This document shows positions 48,093 to 56,426 of a DNA stretch of 64,000 nucleotides, piece after piece; positions within the stretch are counted from its first letter, which is position 1, and the number at the start of each line of letters is the position of its first letter. The stretch comes from JBBRHQ01 sp963840235 (lineage in GTDB: Bacteria; Actinomycetota; Thermoleophilia; Solirubrobacterales; 70-9). The DNA is taken from positions 372,001-436,000 of the forward strand of contig CAWIYC010000002.1 of NCBI GenBank assembly GCA_963840235.1. Reading direction: 5' to 3'. A model generated the notes under the pieces. It saw only the letters and a program-made list of their open reading frames with translations, had not been told where the DNA came from and made no database searches. A program made the position numbers and the translations under genes.

Positions 48093-48455
48093 ATGGCCTC
48101 AACCTCGGATCTGATCAGCACCGCCGTCACTCGCTTCCAGGAGGAGGTGCCGGCGTTGGCGAAACTGAAGCTGGTCTTCGGCCTCGAGCTTCGCGGCCGC
48201 CGCGACATCCAGCTCTACCGGGTCGAGGTTCCGGGACCAAGGGTCAGCAAGGACCTCGCCCGCGACGAGCGGGTCCTGGTCGAGATAGATCGGGCAACCT
48301 TCAACGAGTTGGCCGAGCGCGGCACCGTCAAGAGCTACCGCAAGGCCTACGAGACAGGCCACATCAAGGTCGAGGGCGATTCCAACGTGCTCAAGCTGAT
48401 CGCACAGGTGGTCGAGCGCCAGGAGCAGCGGGCGCGGCTGAAGAAGGCCAGGTAG
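48093..48455 (+). CDS. conserved small protein, possibly SCP2-like
   Basis: This 120-residue protein has a long N-terminal helix, then LKLVFGLELRGRRDIQLYRVEVPGPRVSKDLARDERVLVEI in pieces, and a C-terminal part FNELAERGTVKSYRKAYETGHIKVEGDSNVLKLIAQVVERQE. The closing segment (TGHIKVEGDSNVLK) resembles the lipid-binding end of SCP2 sterol-carrier domains, which suggests a carrier of acyl chains or acyl-CoA. It starts 11 bases after the SDR stop, likely in one operon. Confidence 0.65.
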   Translation: MASTSDLISTAVTRFQEEVPALAKLKLVFGLELRGRRDIQLYRVEVPGPRVSKDLARDERVLVEIDRATFNELAERGTVKSYRKAYETGHIKVEGDSNVLKLIAQVVERQEQRARLKKAR

Positions 48456-48714
48456 TGACGGCACGATGGCGGCGCCGCGCCCTGCGTCCGCGCCGATCGC
48501 TCGATCCAGCGCTCGTGGACGATGCGCGGGACGATGCACCGTCGAGCCCTTCGGCCGGCTGCCCGAACCGGCGGTTGCCGGGATCGAGCGCGAAGTCGGC
48601 GACGTCGGCCGCTTCGAGGGGTTGAGCGCGACGCTGGCGATCGCCCGAGGCGGGTACGATCCCGCGCCGGGAGCGAGGAGGGGTGAAACCCAGCCAAGGA
48701 GAGACGCCCACCAA
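48456..48714. other. intergenic leader before the MaoC gene
   Basis: This 259-base stretch has an open frame that encodes low-complexity sequence and no family motif. TACGAT near 48654 is a candidate -10 and AAGGAG lies about 12 bases before the ATG at 48715. Nothing else recognised. Confidence 0.35.
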
Positions 48715-49224
48715 ATGAGCGAGAAGACCCACAAGCTGAACACCGACCAGGCAACCCGGGAGGCGTCCGGGGCCCACCGCTACGGGCGCTACCTCGAGGA
48801 GTTCGAGGTCGGCGACGTCTACGAGCACTGGCCTGCCAAGACGGTGACGGAGTCGGATGACCACCTCTTCTGCCTGATCACGATGAACCACCATCCCCTT
48901 CACCTCAACGACGTCTACGCGGGTGAGTCCCAGCAGGGTCAGAACGTCGTAGTCGGCCCGCTGGTCTACTCGCTGGCGCTGGGGATGTCGGTCTCCGATG
49001 TCTCCGGCAAGGCGATCGCCAATCTCGCCACCGAGGAGCTCAGCCACCCCGCCCCGGTGTTCCACGGGGACACCCTCTACTGCGAGTCCGAGGTGCTGGA
49101 CGTGCGCGCGTCGGAGTCGAAGCCCGACCGCGGCGTGGTCAAGGTCCACACCCGGGTCTACAAGCAGGAGGGGACCCTGGTGGCGGAGTTCAAGCGCGCC
49201 GTTCTGGTCCCCCGGAAGCCCTAG
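48715..49224 (+). CDS. MaoC-like enoyl-CoA hydratase, candidate mesaconyl-CoA hydratase
   Basis: This 169-residue hot-dog-fold hydratase has the active-site region ESDDHLFCLITMNHHPLHLND with the catalytic Asp/Asn and His, followed by GQNVVVGPLVYSLALGMSVSD and HPAPVFHGDTLYCESEVL. MaoC proteins add water to trans-2-enoyl-CoAs. In this gene set the fitting substrate is mesaconyl-CoA, giving beta-methylmalyl-CoA for the lyase at 43862-44914. An in-frame upstream extension of 83 residues is rejected because the motif-bearing part starts at ATG 48715 after AAGGAG. Confidence 0.8.
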   Translation: MSEKTHKLNTDQATREASGAHRYGRYLEEFEVGDVYEHWPAKTVTESDDHLFCLITMNHHPLHLNDVYAGESQQGQNVVVGPLVYSLALGMSVSDVSGKAIANLATEELSHPAPVFHGDTLYCESEVLDVRASESKPDRGVVKVHTRVYKQEGTLVAEFKRAVLVPRKP

Positions 49225-49262
49225 CATTCGGGGTTCTTCCCACCGGCAACGAGGAGGACGGC

Positions 49263-49520
49263 ATGGTCAACTTCAAGAAGCTCACCGACAGGGCCAAGGA
49301 CGTGGTCGACAAGCGAGGCGGGATGGACTCCCTCAAGGAGGACGCGCAGGAGCTACGAGGAGTCGCCAAGGGCGAGGGCAGCCTCAAGGACAAGGCGAAG
49401 GCGGCGGCCGAGGCGGTGAAGGAGCCCGGGGGGCCCGGATCGCAATCCGGCGGCGACGCTGGCGGGCGGGAAGCGACGGAGTCGGGTAGGGGAAGCGAGG
49501 AGGACCGCTCCGCCGAGTGA
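49263..49520 (+). CDS. MT0933/Rv0909-like small charged protein
   Basis: This 85-residue protein has an N-terminal amphipathic segment (NFKKLTDRAKDVVDKRGG) and lysine/alanine-rich helices, then a disordered Gly/Ser/Glu tail. The N terminus matches the short MT0933-like family, annotated as antitoxin-like in mycobacteria with little functional evidence. GAGGAGG precedes the ATG. No toxin gene is adjacent. Confidence 0.55.
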   Translation: MVNFKKLTDRAKDVVDKRGGMDSLKEDAQELRGVAKGEGSLKDKAKAAAEAVKEPGGPGSQSGGDAGGREATESGRGSEEDRSAE

Positions 49521-49606
49521 ACGGAAATGGTCGCCCCGGCGACCAGAAGTGTTCACCGGAGTCGGTCTCGGGCCTGGAACCGCCGGGCCGGAGTGGCGCC
49601 TCGGAC

Positions 49607-50173
49607 TCAGTGGGCCTCGTCGGAGGCATGCGCCGGAGGGCGTGACTCCTCGGCCAGGGAGGTGATCTCCAGCAGCCCCCGGGCCGCGTCCTCGAGCACA
49701 TTGGTCGCCTCCTCGGCCGAGCGCGCGTAGAGCTCGACCAGGAGGTGGACGACGATCTGGTCCTCGTCGTGCTTGTGGAAGCGGACGTGGGTGAAGAACT
49801 CGCGGGTGCCGGCATCGCCGAAGGCGCCGTAGGTGAGCGATTCCGCCGCCTCGGGGCCCGAGCAGGTCTCGACATGGTCGTGGTCCACGGTGACTGTGCA
49901 TGACGCCACCCAGGGCGTTCCCGCGACCATCCGCTCCCAGCGGTCCTCGATGCCCACCACGCGGTCGCCCTGGAGGGCCAGGTGGGGCTGGTCGTGCATG
50001 CAGTCCAGGCACTGGACCACCGATTCTTGGACCTCGTCGATGCCCTCGGTGGGGACGCCCGTCTCAGGGTCGACCCGGCGGATCGCGTCGTAGTGGACCT
50101 GGATCTCCAAGTTCTGCGACCAGCAGCGGTAGCAGCGAAGCCACGCCGAGCGGTCTCCGTTCAACTCGCTCAT
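49607..50173 (-). CDS. zinc-ribbon-containing protein of unknown function
   Basis: This 188-residue protein has a split tetracysteine cluster near the N terminus (CYRCW at about 14-18 and CLDCM at about 55-59), which should bind zinc. The C-terminal half contains strands with HVETCSG, EFFTHVRFHKHDEDQIVVHLLVELYARSAEEA and a final helix. It is probably cytoplasmic. No known family was recognised with confidence. Confidence 0.6.
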   Translation of the reverse strand: MSELNGDRSAWLRCYRCWSQNLEIQVHYDAIRRVDPETGVPTEGIDEVQESVVQCLDCMHDQPHLALQGDRVVGIEDRWERMVAGTPWVASCTVTVDHDHVETCSGPEAAESLTYGAFGDAGTREFFTHVRFHKHDEDQIVVHLLVELYARSAEEATNVLEDAARGLLEITSLAEESRPPAHASDEAH

Positions 50174-50214
50174 CCACTCATTGTGGCGGAATCGGAGCCG
50201 AATTCCGGCAGGTC

Positions 50215-50991
50215 TCAGCCGACCTGGGAGATCGCGGTCTCAAACGGGGCCGCCGAGAGTCCCGGTGTGCCGAGAGTCTTGGTCCCGTTCGGCCCGGTGA
50301 CGACGAAGGAGGGGGTCCCGTTGAAGCCGAACGAGACCGCCTGGTTGCTGGTCTTCGTCATCTCCTGCTTGACGGCCGGGCTCTTACGAGCGCTGTTCCA
50401 CTCTTCGATGTTGGGCACCCCGGCCGCGCGGGCCACCGACTCCAGGAACGAGTCGTCCGCGTAACCGGAGTTTTCGACCCCCTGGTTGCGGTAGAAGAGC
50501 TCGAGGTAGTTCCAGCCGCGGCCCTGCTGGCCGGCGGCAATCGCGGCGGCGCCAGCGTCAGCCGACTGCGGGCCGATGATCAGATAGTTGCGGAACTCGA
50601 TCCGCGCCTTGCCCTGTTGCACCGGCCCCGAGATCAGCTTGGGGATCACGGTCTCGGCGTACTCCTTGCAGATCGGACACTGGAGATCGCCGAACTCGAT
50701 CAGCTTCGCCTTGGCGGCGGGGTCGCCGAGGGTCAGTCCGGACTGCGGAATGCCTTTGAGCTGACCGTTGACGAGGCCGGCATCCTGGATGTTCGAGGAG
50801 TCGCCGCCGGAGTCCGAGCCCGACTGGCTGATCAGGATGGCGGCGGCGACGATCACGATCGCGGCGAATGCCGCGGCCGCGCCCAGCTTGAACATGCGCT
50901 GGCGGCGTTCGTTCGCCTGCGCCGCGGCCTCCTCCCGGAGGCGGGCCTCACGCAGCTTTGCCTTGCGCTCGTCGCGCTCACGGTTCGCCAT
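50215..50991 (-). CDS. membrane-anchored DsbA-like thioredoxin oxidoreductase
   Basis: This 258-residue protein has a basic cytoplasmic N-terminal helix (1-33), one transmembrane anchor (about 35-56) and an extracytoplasmic DsbA-like thioredoxin domain with FGDLQCPICKEY (CPIC pair) and the cis-Pro segment FNGTPSFVV. It should introduce disulfides into exported proteins. The upstream gene, 11 bases away, encodes a VKOR-type quinone reductase that would reoxidise it. The many Cys pairs in exported proteins of this window are possible clients. Confidence 0.9.
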   Translation of the reverse strand: MANRERDERKAKLREARLREEAAAQANERRQRMFKLGAAAAFAAIVIVAAAILISQSGSDSGGDSSNIQDAGLVNGQLKGIPQSGLTLGDPAAKAKLIEFGDLQCPICKEYAETVIPKLISGPVQQGKARIEFRNYLIIGPQSADAGAAAIAAGQQGRGWNYLELFYRNQGVENSGYADDSFLESVARAAGVPNIEEWNSARKSPAVKQEMTKTSNQAVSFGFNGTPSFVVTGPNGTKTLGTPGLSAAPFETAISQVG

Positions 50992-51002
50992 CGGCGGGAA
51001 TC

Positions 51003-51473
51003 CTAGGCGGGATCGCTGAGCGGGGGCTCGACGCCCCCGTCATCGTGGCGGAGCTCGTCCCCGGCGAAGCGGAAGGCGCGGATCGCGTTGAGCGCGAACA
51101 GGACCGTCATCAGCACGGCGCTGGCGACGCACCACTGGCAGATGGCGTCGATTACGAACAGCTCCAGGTAGGTGAGGTAGGCGCTGAAGCCGAAGCCGAC
51201 CAGCGCCAGCAGCAGGCCGCCGAAGCGGGCGAAGTCGCCGCGCGCGATCGCCGCCCCCAGAAGCGCCACATAGCCGAATATGCCGATCACGGCGACGTTG
51301 ACTCCCCCGAGATCGGAGTAGACGCTGCTGGCGACCGTCTCGCACCCGCCTCCGCCGGCGAGGCAGGCCGGGGCGCCGCCGCCCGACTCGGCGATGGCGA
51401 TGTAGGTGGCGACGCCGATCCCGGCCAGGGCCACGGCCGCGGACACGCCTCGGATCGTGCGCTCGGCGGGCAT
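51003..51473 (-). CDS. vitamin K epoxide reductase (VKOR) family membrane protein
   Basis: This 156-residue protein has four transmembrane helices (about 9-28, 58-78, 83-106, 110-133). It has the VKOR cysteines: the pair CLAGGGGC in the first loop, a conserved Ser/Asp region ETVASSVYSDLGGVNVAVIG, and the quinone-side CQWC. It passes electrons from DsbA to quinone, replacing DsbB in actinobacteria. First gene of a two-gene operon with the DsbA-like partner. Confidence 0.92.
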   Translation of the reverse strand: MPAERTIRGVSAAVALAGIGVATYIAIAESGGGAPACLAGGGGCETVASSVYSDLGGVNVAVIGIFGYVALLGAAIARGDFARFGGLLLALVGFGFSAYLTYLELFVIDAICQWCVASAVLMTVLFALNAIRAFRFAGDELRHDDGGVEPPLSDPA

Positions 51474-51531
51474 GGCGTGATTCTAGGGAGGGGAATGCGG
51501 ATTCCGGGCGTCGCGAAGGTCTCGGCGGGGC

Positions 51532-53532
51532 TCAGGCGGGGGCCGGCTCGGGGGAGCCGTGGCGCTGGGCGACCAGCTCGACCATCTCGGCCATGATCCG
51601 GTTGATCTCGAAGTCCCTGGGCGTGTAGACGCCGGCGACGCCCGCCTCGTGCAGGCGCTTGGCGTCGGCCGCCGGAATGATGCCGCCGACCACGATCGGA
51701 ACCTCGACACCCTGCTCCCGCAGGAGGCGAACGACCTCGGGGATCAGCTCCATGTGCGAGCCGGAGAGGATCGAGAGGCCGACGATGTCGACGTCCTCCT
51801 CGATCGCCGACTCGGCGATCTCGGCCGGCGTCAGCCGGATCCCCTGGTAGACGACCTCCATGCCGACGTCGCGAGCGCGTAGAGCCACCTGCTCGGAGCC
51901 GTTTGAGTGCCCATCGAGCCCGGGCTTTCCGACCAGGATCTTGATCCGGTGGCCTATCGCCGCCGAGACCTCATCGACGCGTGCCCGCACCTCGGCCAGC
52001 TGGGCGGGATCGCCGGGAGGCGCCGCGCCGTCGACCCCGGTGGGCGCCCGGTAGGCGCCGAACGCCTTGCGCAGGACCTCGGACCACTCGCCCGTGGTGA
52101 CTCCCGCCTTGGCGGCGGTGATCGTCGCCGGCATGATGTTCTCGTCCTCGCTGGCGGCGACCCGGGCCAACTCGTCCAGTGCCGCCCGCACCCCGCCGTC
52201 GTCGCGCTCGGCCCGCCAGCGCTCGAGCGCCTCGATGCACTCGCGCTCGACTTCGGGGTCGGGCTCCAGGATCCCCGCGCCTGCGCCGGCCGTCAGCGGC
52301 GACTCCTCTGTCTCGGTGAAGCTGTTCTGGCCGACCACCTTCTGCTCGCCGCGCTCGATTCTGGCCAACCGCTCGCGCTGAGACTCGACCAGGCGGGCCT
52401 TCATGTAGGGGACGGCCTCGACGGCTCCGCCGTGCTCCTCGACCACGGCCATCTCGGCGCGCGCCCCGCCACAAAGCTCCTCGACCAGGCCCTCCATCAC
52501 CTTCGAGCCCTCGAAGATGTCGGGGTAAGCGAGCAGGTCGGTCTCGTGGGCCAGCACCTGCTGGATCCGCAGGCTCCACTGCTGGTCCCAGGGGCGGGGA
52601 AGGCCCATCGCCTCGTTCCACGCCGGAAGCTGCAGCGCCCGCGCCCGCGCGTCGCGGCTCAGCGTCACGGCCAGCGCCTCGAGCACGATCCGCTGCACGT
52701 TGTTCTCAGGCTGGGACTCGGTCAGGCCGAGCGAGTTCACCTGGACTCCGTAGCGGAACCGCAGCATCTTCGGGTCGGTGACCCCGAAGCGCTCACGGCC
52801 GATCTCGTTCCACAGCCGGCCCATCGCCCGCAGCTTCGCGATCTCCTCGATCAGCTTGATGCCGGCGTTGACGAAGAACGAGACGCGTCCGAAGACCCTT
52901 GGGAAGTCCCGCTCGGAGACCTGGCCCCGGTTCCGCACCTCCTCCAGCACCGCGATCCCGGTGGAGAGCGCGTAGGCGATCTCCTGCACCGGTGTCGCCC
53001 CGGCCTCCTGCAGGTGGTAGCTGCAGATGTTGGTCGGGTTCCAGCTCGGCACCTCGTTGACGGCGAAGGCGACGGTGTCGGCGATCAGCCTCATCGAGGG
53101 CCCGGGCGGGAAGGCGTAGGTGCCGCGCGAGAGGTATTCCTTGATGATGTCGTTCTGGGTCGTTCCCTTGAGTGAGGCGCGATCGACGCCGTTCTCCTCG
53201 GCGACCGCGACGTAGAGGCCGAACAGCCAGGCGGCGGTGGCATTGATCGTCATCGAGGTGTTCATCTCGTCAAGCGGGATGCGGTCGAGCAGGGTGTGCA
53301 TGTCCCCCTTGTCCGCGATCGAGACGCCGACCTTGCCCACCTCGCCGCGGGCGAGGACGTGGTCGGGGTCATAGCCCGTCTGGGTCGGCAGGTCGAATGC
53401 AATCGAGAGCCCGGTCTGGCCTTTCCCCAGGTTGCGGCGGTAGAGCTCGTTCGAGCGGCGAGCGTCGGAGTGGCCGGCGTAGGTGCGCATCACCCACGGC
53501 CGGTCGGGCTCGGGCAGGCGGTGATCGCTCAT
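51532..53532 (-). CDS. ecm: coenzyme B12-dependent acyl-CoA mutase, probable ethylmalonyl-CoA mutase
   Basis: This 666-residue single-chain mutase has an N-terminal catalytic barrel (about 1-520; TYAGHSDARRSNELYRRNLGKGQTGLSIAFDLPTQ in parts, YPDIFEGSKVMEGLVE). A C-terminal cobalamin domain (about 540-655) has the DxHxxG base-off motif in GLDGHSNGSE and the LSILSGSH and GGIIP strands. The length and layout match MeaA/Ecm rather than the two-subunit methylmalonyl-CoA mutase. It would convert ethylmalonyl-CoA, the product of crotonyl-CoA carboxylase/reductase encoded 1.5 kb away, to methylsuccinyl-CoA. TATCAT precedes the ATG by 7 bases on the minus strand. Confidence 0.88.
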   Translation of the reverse strand: MSDHRLPEPDRPWVMRTYAGHSDARRSNELYRRNLGKGQTGLSIAFDLPTQTGYDPDHVLARGEVGKVGVSIADKGDMHTLLDRIPLDEMNTSMTINATAAWLFGLYVAVAEENGVDRASLKGTTQNDIIKEYLSRGTYAFPPGPSMRLIADTVAFAVNEVPSWNPTNICSYHLQEAGATPVQEIAYALSTGIAVLEEVRNRGQVSERDFPRVFGRVSFFVNAGIKLIEEIAKLRAMGRLWNEIGRERFGVTDPKMLRFRYGVQVNSLGLTESQPENNVQRIVLEALAVTLSRDARARALQLPAWNEAMGLPRPWDQQWSLRIQQVLAHETDLLAYPDIFEGSKVMEGLVEELCGGARAEMAVVEEHGGAVEAVPYMKARLVESQRERLARIERGEQKVVGQNSFTETEESPLTAGAGAGILEPDPEVERECIEALERWRAERDDGGVRAALDELARVAASEDENIMPATITAAKAGVTTGEWSEVLRKAFGAYRAPTGVDGAAPPGDPAQLAEVRARVDEVSAAIGHRIKILVGKPGLDGHSNGSEQVALRARDVGMEVVYQGIRLTPAEIAESAIEEDVDIVGLSILSGSHMELIPEVVRLLREQGVEVPIVVGGIIPAADAKRLHEAGVAGVYTPRDFEINRIMAEMVELVAQRHGSPEPAPA

Positions 53533-53539
53533 ATGCCGA

Positions 53540-53545
53540 ATGATA
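53540..53545 (-). promoter_or_regulatory. -10 element of the mutase gene, leaderless type
   Basis: TATCAT on the minus strand is followed by 7 bases and the ATG at 53532. Confidence 0.5.
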
Positions 53546-53681
53546 TTTGGGCCCCGCCCGGCACCGCAATCCGGTCACGATCGGGCAGAGAAATCGCCAT
53601 TTCACGGGCTCCGGCGCCGCACCTTTCGTCGCCGGCTGTGTTTAGGCTCCCTGTGCGGGTCGCCCCGGGCCTGCCCTGACG

Positions 53682-54383
53682 ATGAGAAAACGCCTCACAT
53701 TCGCCCTCATTTGCGCCTCCGTGGCGTGCCTCGCCGTGGCCGCGACCGCCTTCGCCACGGCCGCAATCGGGATCTACCGCAACAGCATGGACACCGGCTC
53801 CAAGCGCTCGCAGATGGTGAAGCTGTCCGGCTCGAACTGCGAGCGCGGCGGCGCCCGGACGGCGCTGCGCATTTCCGTCGGCAAGCGCACCCCGGAATGC
53901 AGCTACCGGACCCCGGTGATCGGGCGCGACCTCGAGGTGTTCGTCACGGCCCGCCTGCTCAACGGCACCCCCAAGGCGCTGCGGAAGAAGATTTTCCTCG
54001 CGGCCAACCTGCGGTCCGGCGGCGGCGGCAAGTACCAGCTGGCGGTCTTTCCGCTCCAGCGCAAGTTCCAGATCCGTAAGGACTTCCCCAACGGCACCCG
54101 CCAGTTCATCAAGGTCAAGAAGGGCGTGAAGAGGATCAAGAACAAGATCAACAACGCCAACAAGCTGCGCCTGCGCGCCTTCAACATCACCAGCGGCGCC
54201 AACAAGGATGGCTGCCGCATCCTCGTCTACATCAACGACAAGAAGGTGGCGGCGATCACCGATCCGCACGGCGGCTCGCTCGAAGGCCGCTACTCCGGCT
54301 TCTCCGTCGGTTCCTCCAAGAACGCATCGCGGGCAGTGGCCAGCTTCGATGACGCCGTCGTCCGGGTTCCCAGCCCCTTCTAG
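53682..54383 (+). CDS. secreted protein of unknown function, possible beta-sandwich
   Basis: This 233-residue protein has a signal peptide (1-28, ending FATA). The mature chain is basic and beta-rich, with Cys pairs in GSNCERGG, TPECSYR and DGCRILVY. The end, GRYSGFSVGSSKNASRAVASFDDAVV, recalls the last strands of LamG/concanavalin-like sandwiches that describe a ligand-bound surface. TAGGCT at 53643-53648 could be its -10, with a leader of about 28 bases. Family not identified. Confidence 0.65.
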   Translation: MRKRLTFALICASVACLAVAATAFATAAIGIYRNSMDTGSKRSQMVKLSGSNCERGGARTALRISVGKRTPECSYRTPVIGRDLEVFVTARLLNGTPKALRKKIFLAANLRSGGGGKYQLAVFPLQRKFQIRKDFPNGTRQFIKVKKGVKRIKNKINNANKLRLRAFNITSGANKDGCRILVYINDKKVAAITDPHGGSLEGRYSGFSVGSSKNASRAVASFDDAVVRVPSPF

Positions 54384-54403
54384 CGCAAGCGGCCCCGAAG
54401 GCC

Positions 54404-54409
54404 GATAAT
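54404..54409 (+). promoter_or_regulatory. -10 element of clpS, leaderless type
   Basis: GATAAT is followed by 7 bases and ATG at 54417. Confidence 0.45.
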
Positions 54410-54416
54410 CCCGGCG

Positions 54417-54707
54417 ATGTCGACGACCACCGTCGAGCGCCCCCAGGTAGGCGGCCCCGGCTCAGGCCTGGGCGGCAACTGGCATGTGATCGTCCGCAAC
54501 GACAACCACAACACCTTCGACCACGTCGCCCACACCCTCGCCGCCGTGATCCCGGGGATCTCGCTCTCGAAGGGCCACGCGCTCGCCGACCAGATCCACA
54601 CCAGCGGCCAGGCGATGGTCTGGTCGGGCCCGAGGGAGCCGGCCGAGCACTACTGGGAGCAGCTCAAGGCGGCCGGGCTGACAATGGCCCCGCTGGAGCA
54701 GCACTGA
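54417..54707 (+). CDS. clpS: ATP-dependent Clp protease adaptor ClpS
   Basis: This 96-residue adaptor has a disordered N terminus, then HVIVRNDNHNTFDHVAHTLAAVIPGIS and GHALADQIHTSGQAMVWSGPREPAEHYWEQLKAAGL in pieces. The NDN-NTFDHV region is the N-degron pocket of ClpS. It delivers N-end-rule substrates to ClpCP or ClpAP. Start ATG at 54417. Confidence 0.85.
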   Translation: MSTTTVERPQVGGPGSGLGGNWHVIVRNDNHNTFDHVAHTLAAVIPGISLSKGHALADQIHTSGQAMVWSGPREPAEHYWEQLKAAGLTMAPLEQH

Positions 54708-54738
54708 TCGCAGGCCAGCCGCCCGGCGAGCTTCGTTT

Positions 54739-55035
54739 CTACTCGGAGACGAGCAGGGTGTGCCAGGAGGGAATCAGGGGCTTGTCGTAGAGGTCGATGA
54801 TCGCCTTGCGGGCGGCCTCTATCTCCTCCGAGTACCAGTAGCGATCGAAGTCCTCGCGGTTGCTCCAGATCCCCGACTGGCGGAAGGCGAGGCGGTCGTC
54901 GATAGAGCGGGTCAGCGACCAGCTGGAGGCGCCGAAAGCGGGCATACGCGCCGCCGCCGGATGCCAGAGCTCGTACCAGCGGTCGGCCCGGTAGGGGACG
55001 ATGTGCCAATCGATCTCGCAGATCTCGCCAGGCAC
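54739..55035 (-). CDS. small protein following ccr, function unknown
   Basis: This 98-residue protein begins PGEICEIDWHIVPYRADRWYELWHPAA and contains RQSGIWSNREDFDRYWYSEEIEAARKAIIDLYDKP in pieces. The pattern is that of a small ferredoxin-like alpha/beta dimer such as NIPSNAP or heme-degrading monooxygenase-like domains, but no firm match is claimed. GTG start at 55035, two bases after the ccr stop, so it belongs to the ccr operon and may relate to that pathway. Confidence 0.55.
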   Translation of the reverse strand: MPGEICEIDWHIVPYRADRWYELWHPAAARMPAFGASSWSLTRSIDDRLAFRQSGIWSNREDFDRYWYSEEIEAARKAIIDLYDKPLIPSWHTLLVSE

Positions 55036-55037
55036 GG

Positions 55038-56294
55038 CTACGCACCCACCTCGGCCCGGATCGCCCCGGGGCCCTCCTCGTTGCGGCCCGCGTCGCCGTC
55101 GCCGGCTCCGACGAGGATCGAGATCTTGCCCAGGTGCTTGTTCTCGTGCAGCAGCTGGTGGGCTCCGGGGACCCCTTCGAAGTCCATCGTCTGCCACAGC
55201 ACCGGCCGGATCTTGCCCTCGGCCATCAACTGGTTGGCGCGCATGCACTCATATGCGTTGGCGAAGTGCGAGCCGATGATCTGCTTCTGGCGCATCCACA
55301 GGTAGCGGACGTCGAAATCGAGGGTGTAGCCGGAGGTGGCGCCGCAGATCACCACCTTCCCGAACGGCTTGACGACGAAGACCGAGGTCGGGAAGGTCGC
55401 CTGGCCGACGTGCTCGAAGACGATCTCGGGAGCGTCCCCGAGGATCTGCTTGACCCGCTTGGCGAACCCGCGGGAGACCTTGAAGCGCTCCTTCTCCTCG
55501 TCGGGCGACTCGCCGCCCTTGCGCATCATCCCGGCGAACTCGGAGCGGTTGATGTAGTCCACCGCGCCCAGCTGCTTGACCAGCTCGCCCTTCTCGTCCG
55601 AGGAGACGACGCCGACCGCGTTTGCCCCGGCCGCCTTGCAGAGCTGGGTGGCGAAGACGCCGAGCCCGCCGGCCGCGCCCCAGATGAGGACGTTGTGGCC
55701 CGCCTGGAGCTTGCACTGGTCCATCAGCATCCGGTAGGCGGTGAAGTAGGTGAGGCCGTATGCGGAGGACTCGGCCCAGGAGAGGTTCTGCGGACGGGGC
55801 AGCAGCTGCTGGGCCTGGACCTTGGTGAACTGGGCAAACGATCCCCAGGTGGTCTCGTAGCCCCAGATCATCTGGCTCGGGGCGGCGAGCGGGTCGAGCC
55901 CGTGGACCTCGACGTCCTCATAGGACGCCTGGTTGCAGTGGATCACGACCTCGTCACCCGGCTTCCACTTGGTCACGCCCGGGCCGACCTTCCAGACGAT
56001 CCCGGAGGCGTCGGAGCCGCCGATGTGGTGGCCCCACTCGGGGTGGTCGCCGTAGTTGAAGACCGACACCGGCTTGCCCAGCGCGGCCCAGACGTTGTTG
56101 AAGTTGACGCCGGCAGCCATCACCCGCACGATCACCTCGAAGGCGCCGGGCTCGGGAACCTCGATCTGCTCCAGCTTGAACGCGTCCTTCGGCTCGCCCT
56201 CGGTCTCGGGCCGGATCACCCACGCCGCCATCGTTTCCGGGAGCGTTCCCGGTTCCACGTCGAGCTTCGAGACTTCGCTGATGTCAACGGCCAA
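55038..56294 (-). CDS. ccr: crotonyl-CoA carboxylase/reductase
   Basis: This 418-residue NADPH-dependent MDR-family enzyme reductively carboxylates crotonyl-CoA to (2S)-ethylmalonyl-CoA, the entry step of the ethylmalonyl-CoA pathway. The CO2-binding residues described for Ccr are in place: Asn in GVNFNNVWAALG, Glu in WGYETTWGSFAQF, and His in IIGSHFAN. The residue before that Glu is Tyr. The Rossmann motif is WGAAGGLGVFATQL. TTG start at 56294, seven bases after GGAGG. The divergent gene on the other side starts 133 bases away. Confidence 0.93.
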   Translation of the reverse strand: MAVDISEVSKLDVEPGTLPETMAAWVIRPETEGEPKDAFKLEQIEVPEPGAFEVIVRVMAAGVNFNNVWAALGKPVSVFNYGDHPEWGHHIGGSDASGIVWKVGPGVTKWKPGDEVVIHCNQASYEDVEVHGLDPLAAPSQMIWGYETTWGSFAQFTKVQAQQLLPRPQNLSWAESSAYGLTYFTAYRMLMDQCKLQAGHNVLIWGAAGGLGVFATQLCKAAGANAVGVVSSDEKGELVKQLGAVDYINRSEFAGMMRKGGESPDEEKERFKVSRGFAKRVKQILGDAPEIVFEHVGQATFPTSVFVVKPFGKVVICGATSGYTLDFDVRYLWMRQKQIIGSHFANAYECMRANQLMAEGKIRPVLWQTMDFEGVPGAHQLLHENKHLGKISILVGAGDGDAGRNEEGPGAIRAEVGA

Positions 56295-56426
56295 GAGGGA
56301 TCCTCCGCGCGGTCGGGGTATGAGCGGGGCAATCCTAAAGGAGAGGGATCGGCCGGGGCAGTCGAAGAAACCCGGCCAGCGCCGTCAGATTCCTGTCCGG
56401 GCGCCCGACTACATTCGTGAGTCCAG

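Noticed and set aside
48466..48714. 83-residue extension of the MaoC hydratase
   Set aside because: The segment is low complexity. AAGGAG precedes the ATG at 48715 and the hot-dog domain begins shortly after.
52000..53532. Methylmalonyl-CoA mutase large subunit as the name for the B12 mutase
   Set aside because: The single-chain 666-residue layout and the neighbourhood of ccr fit ethylmalonyl-CoA mutase better, although methylmalonyl activity cannot be excluded from sequence alone.
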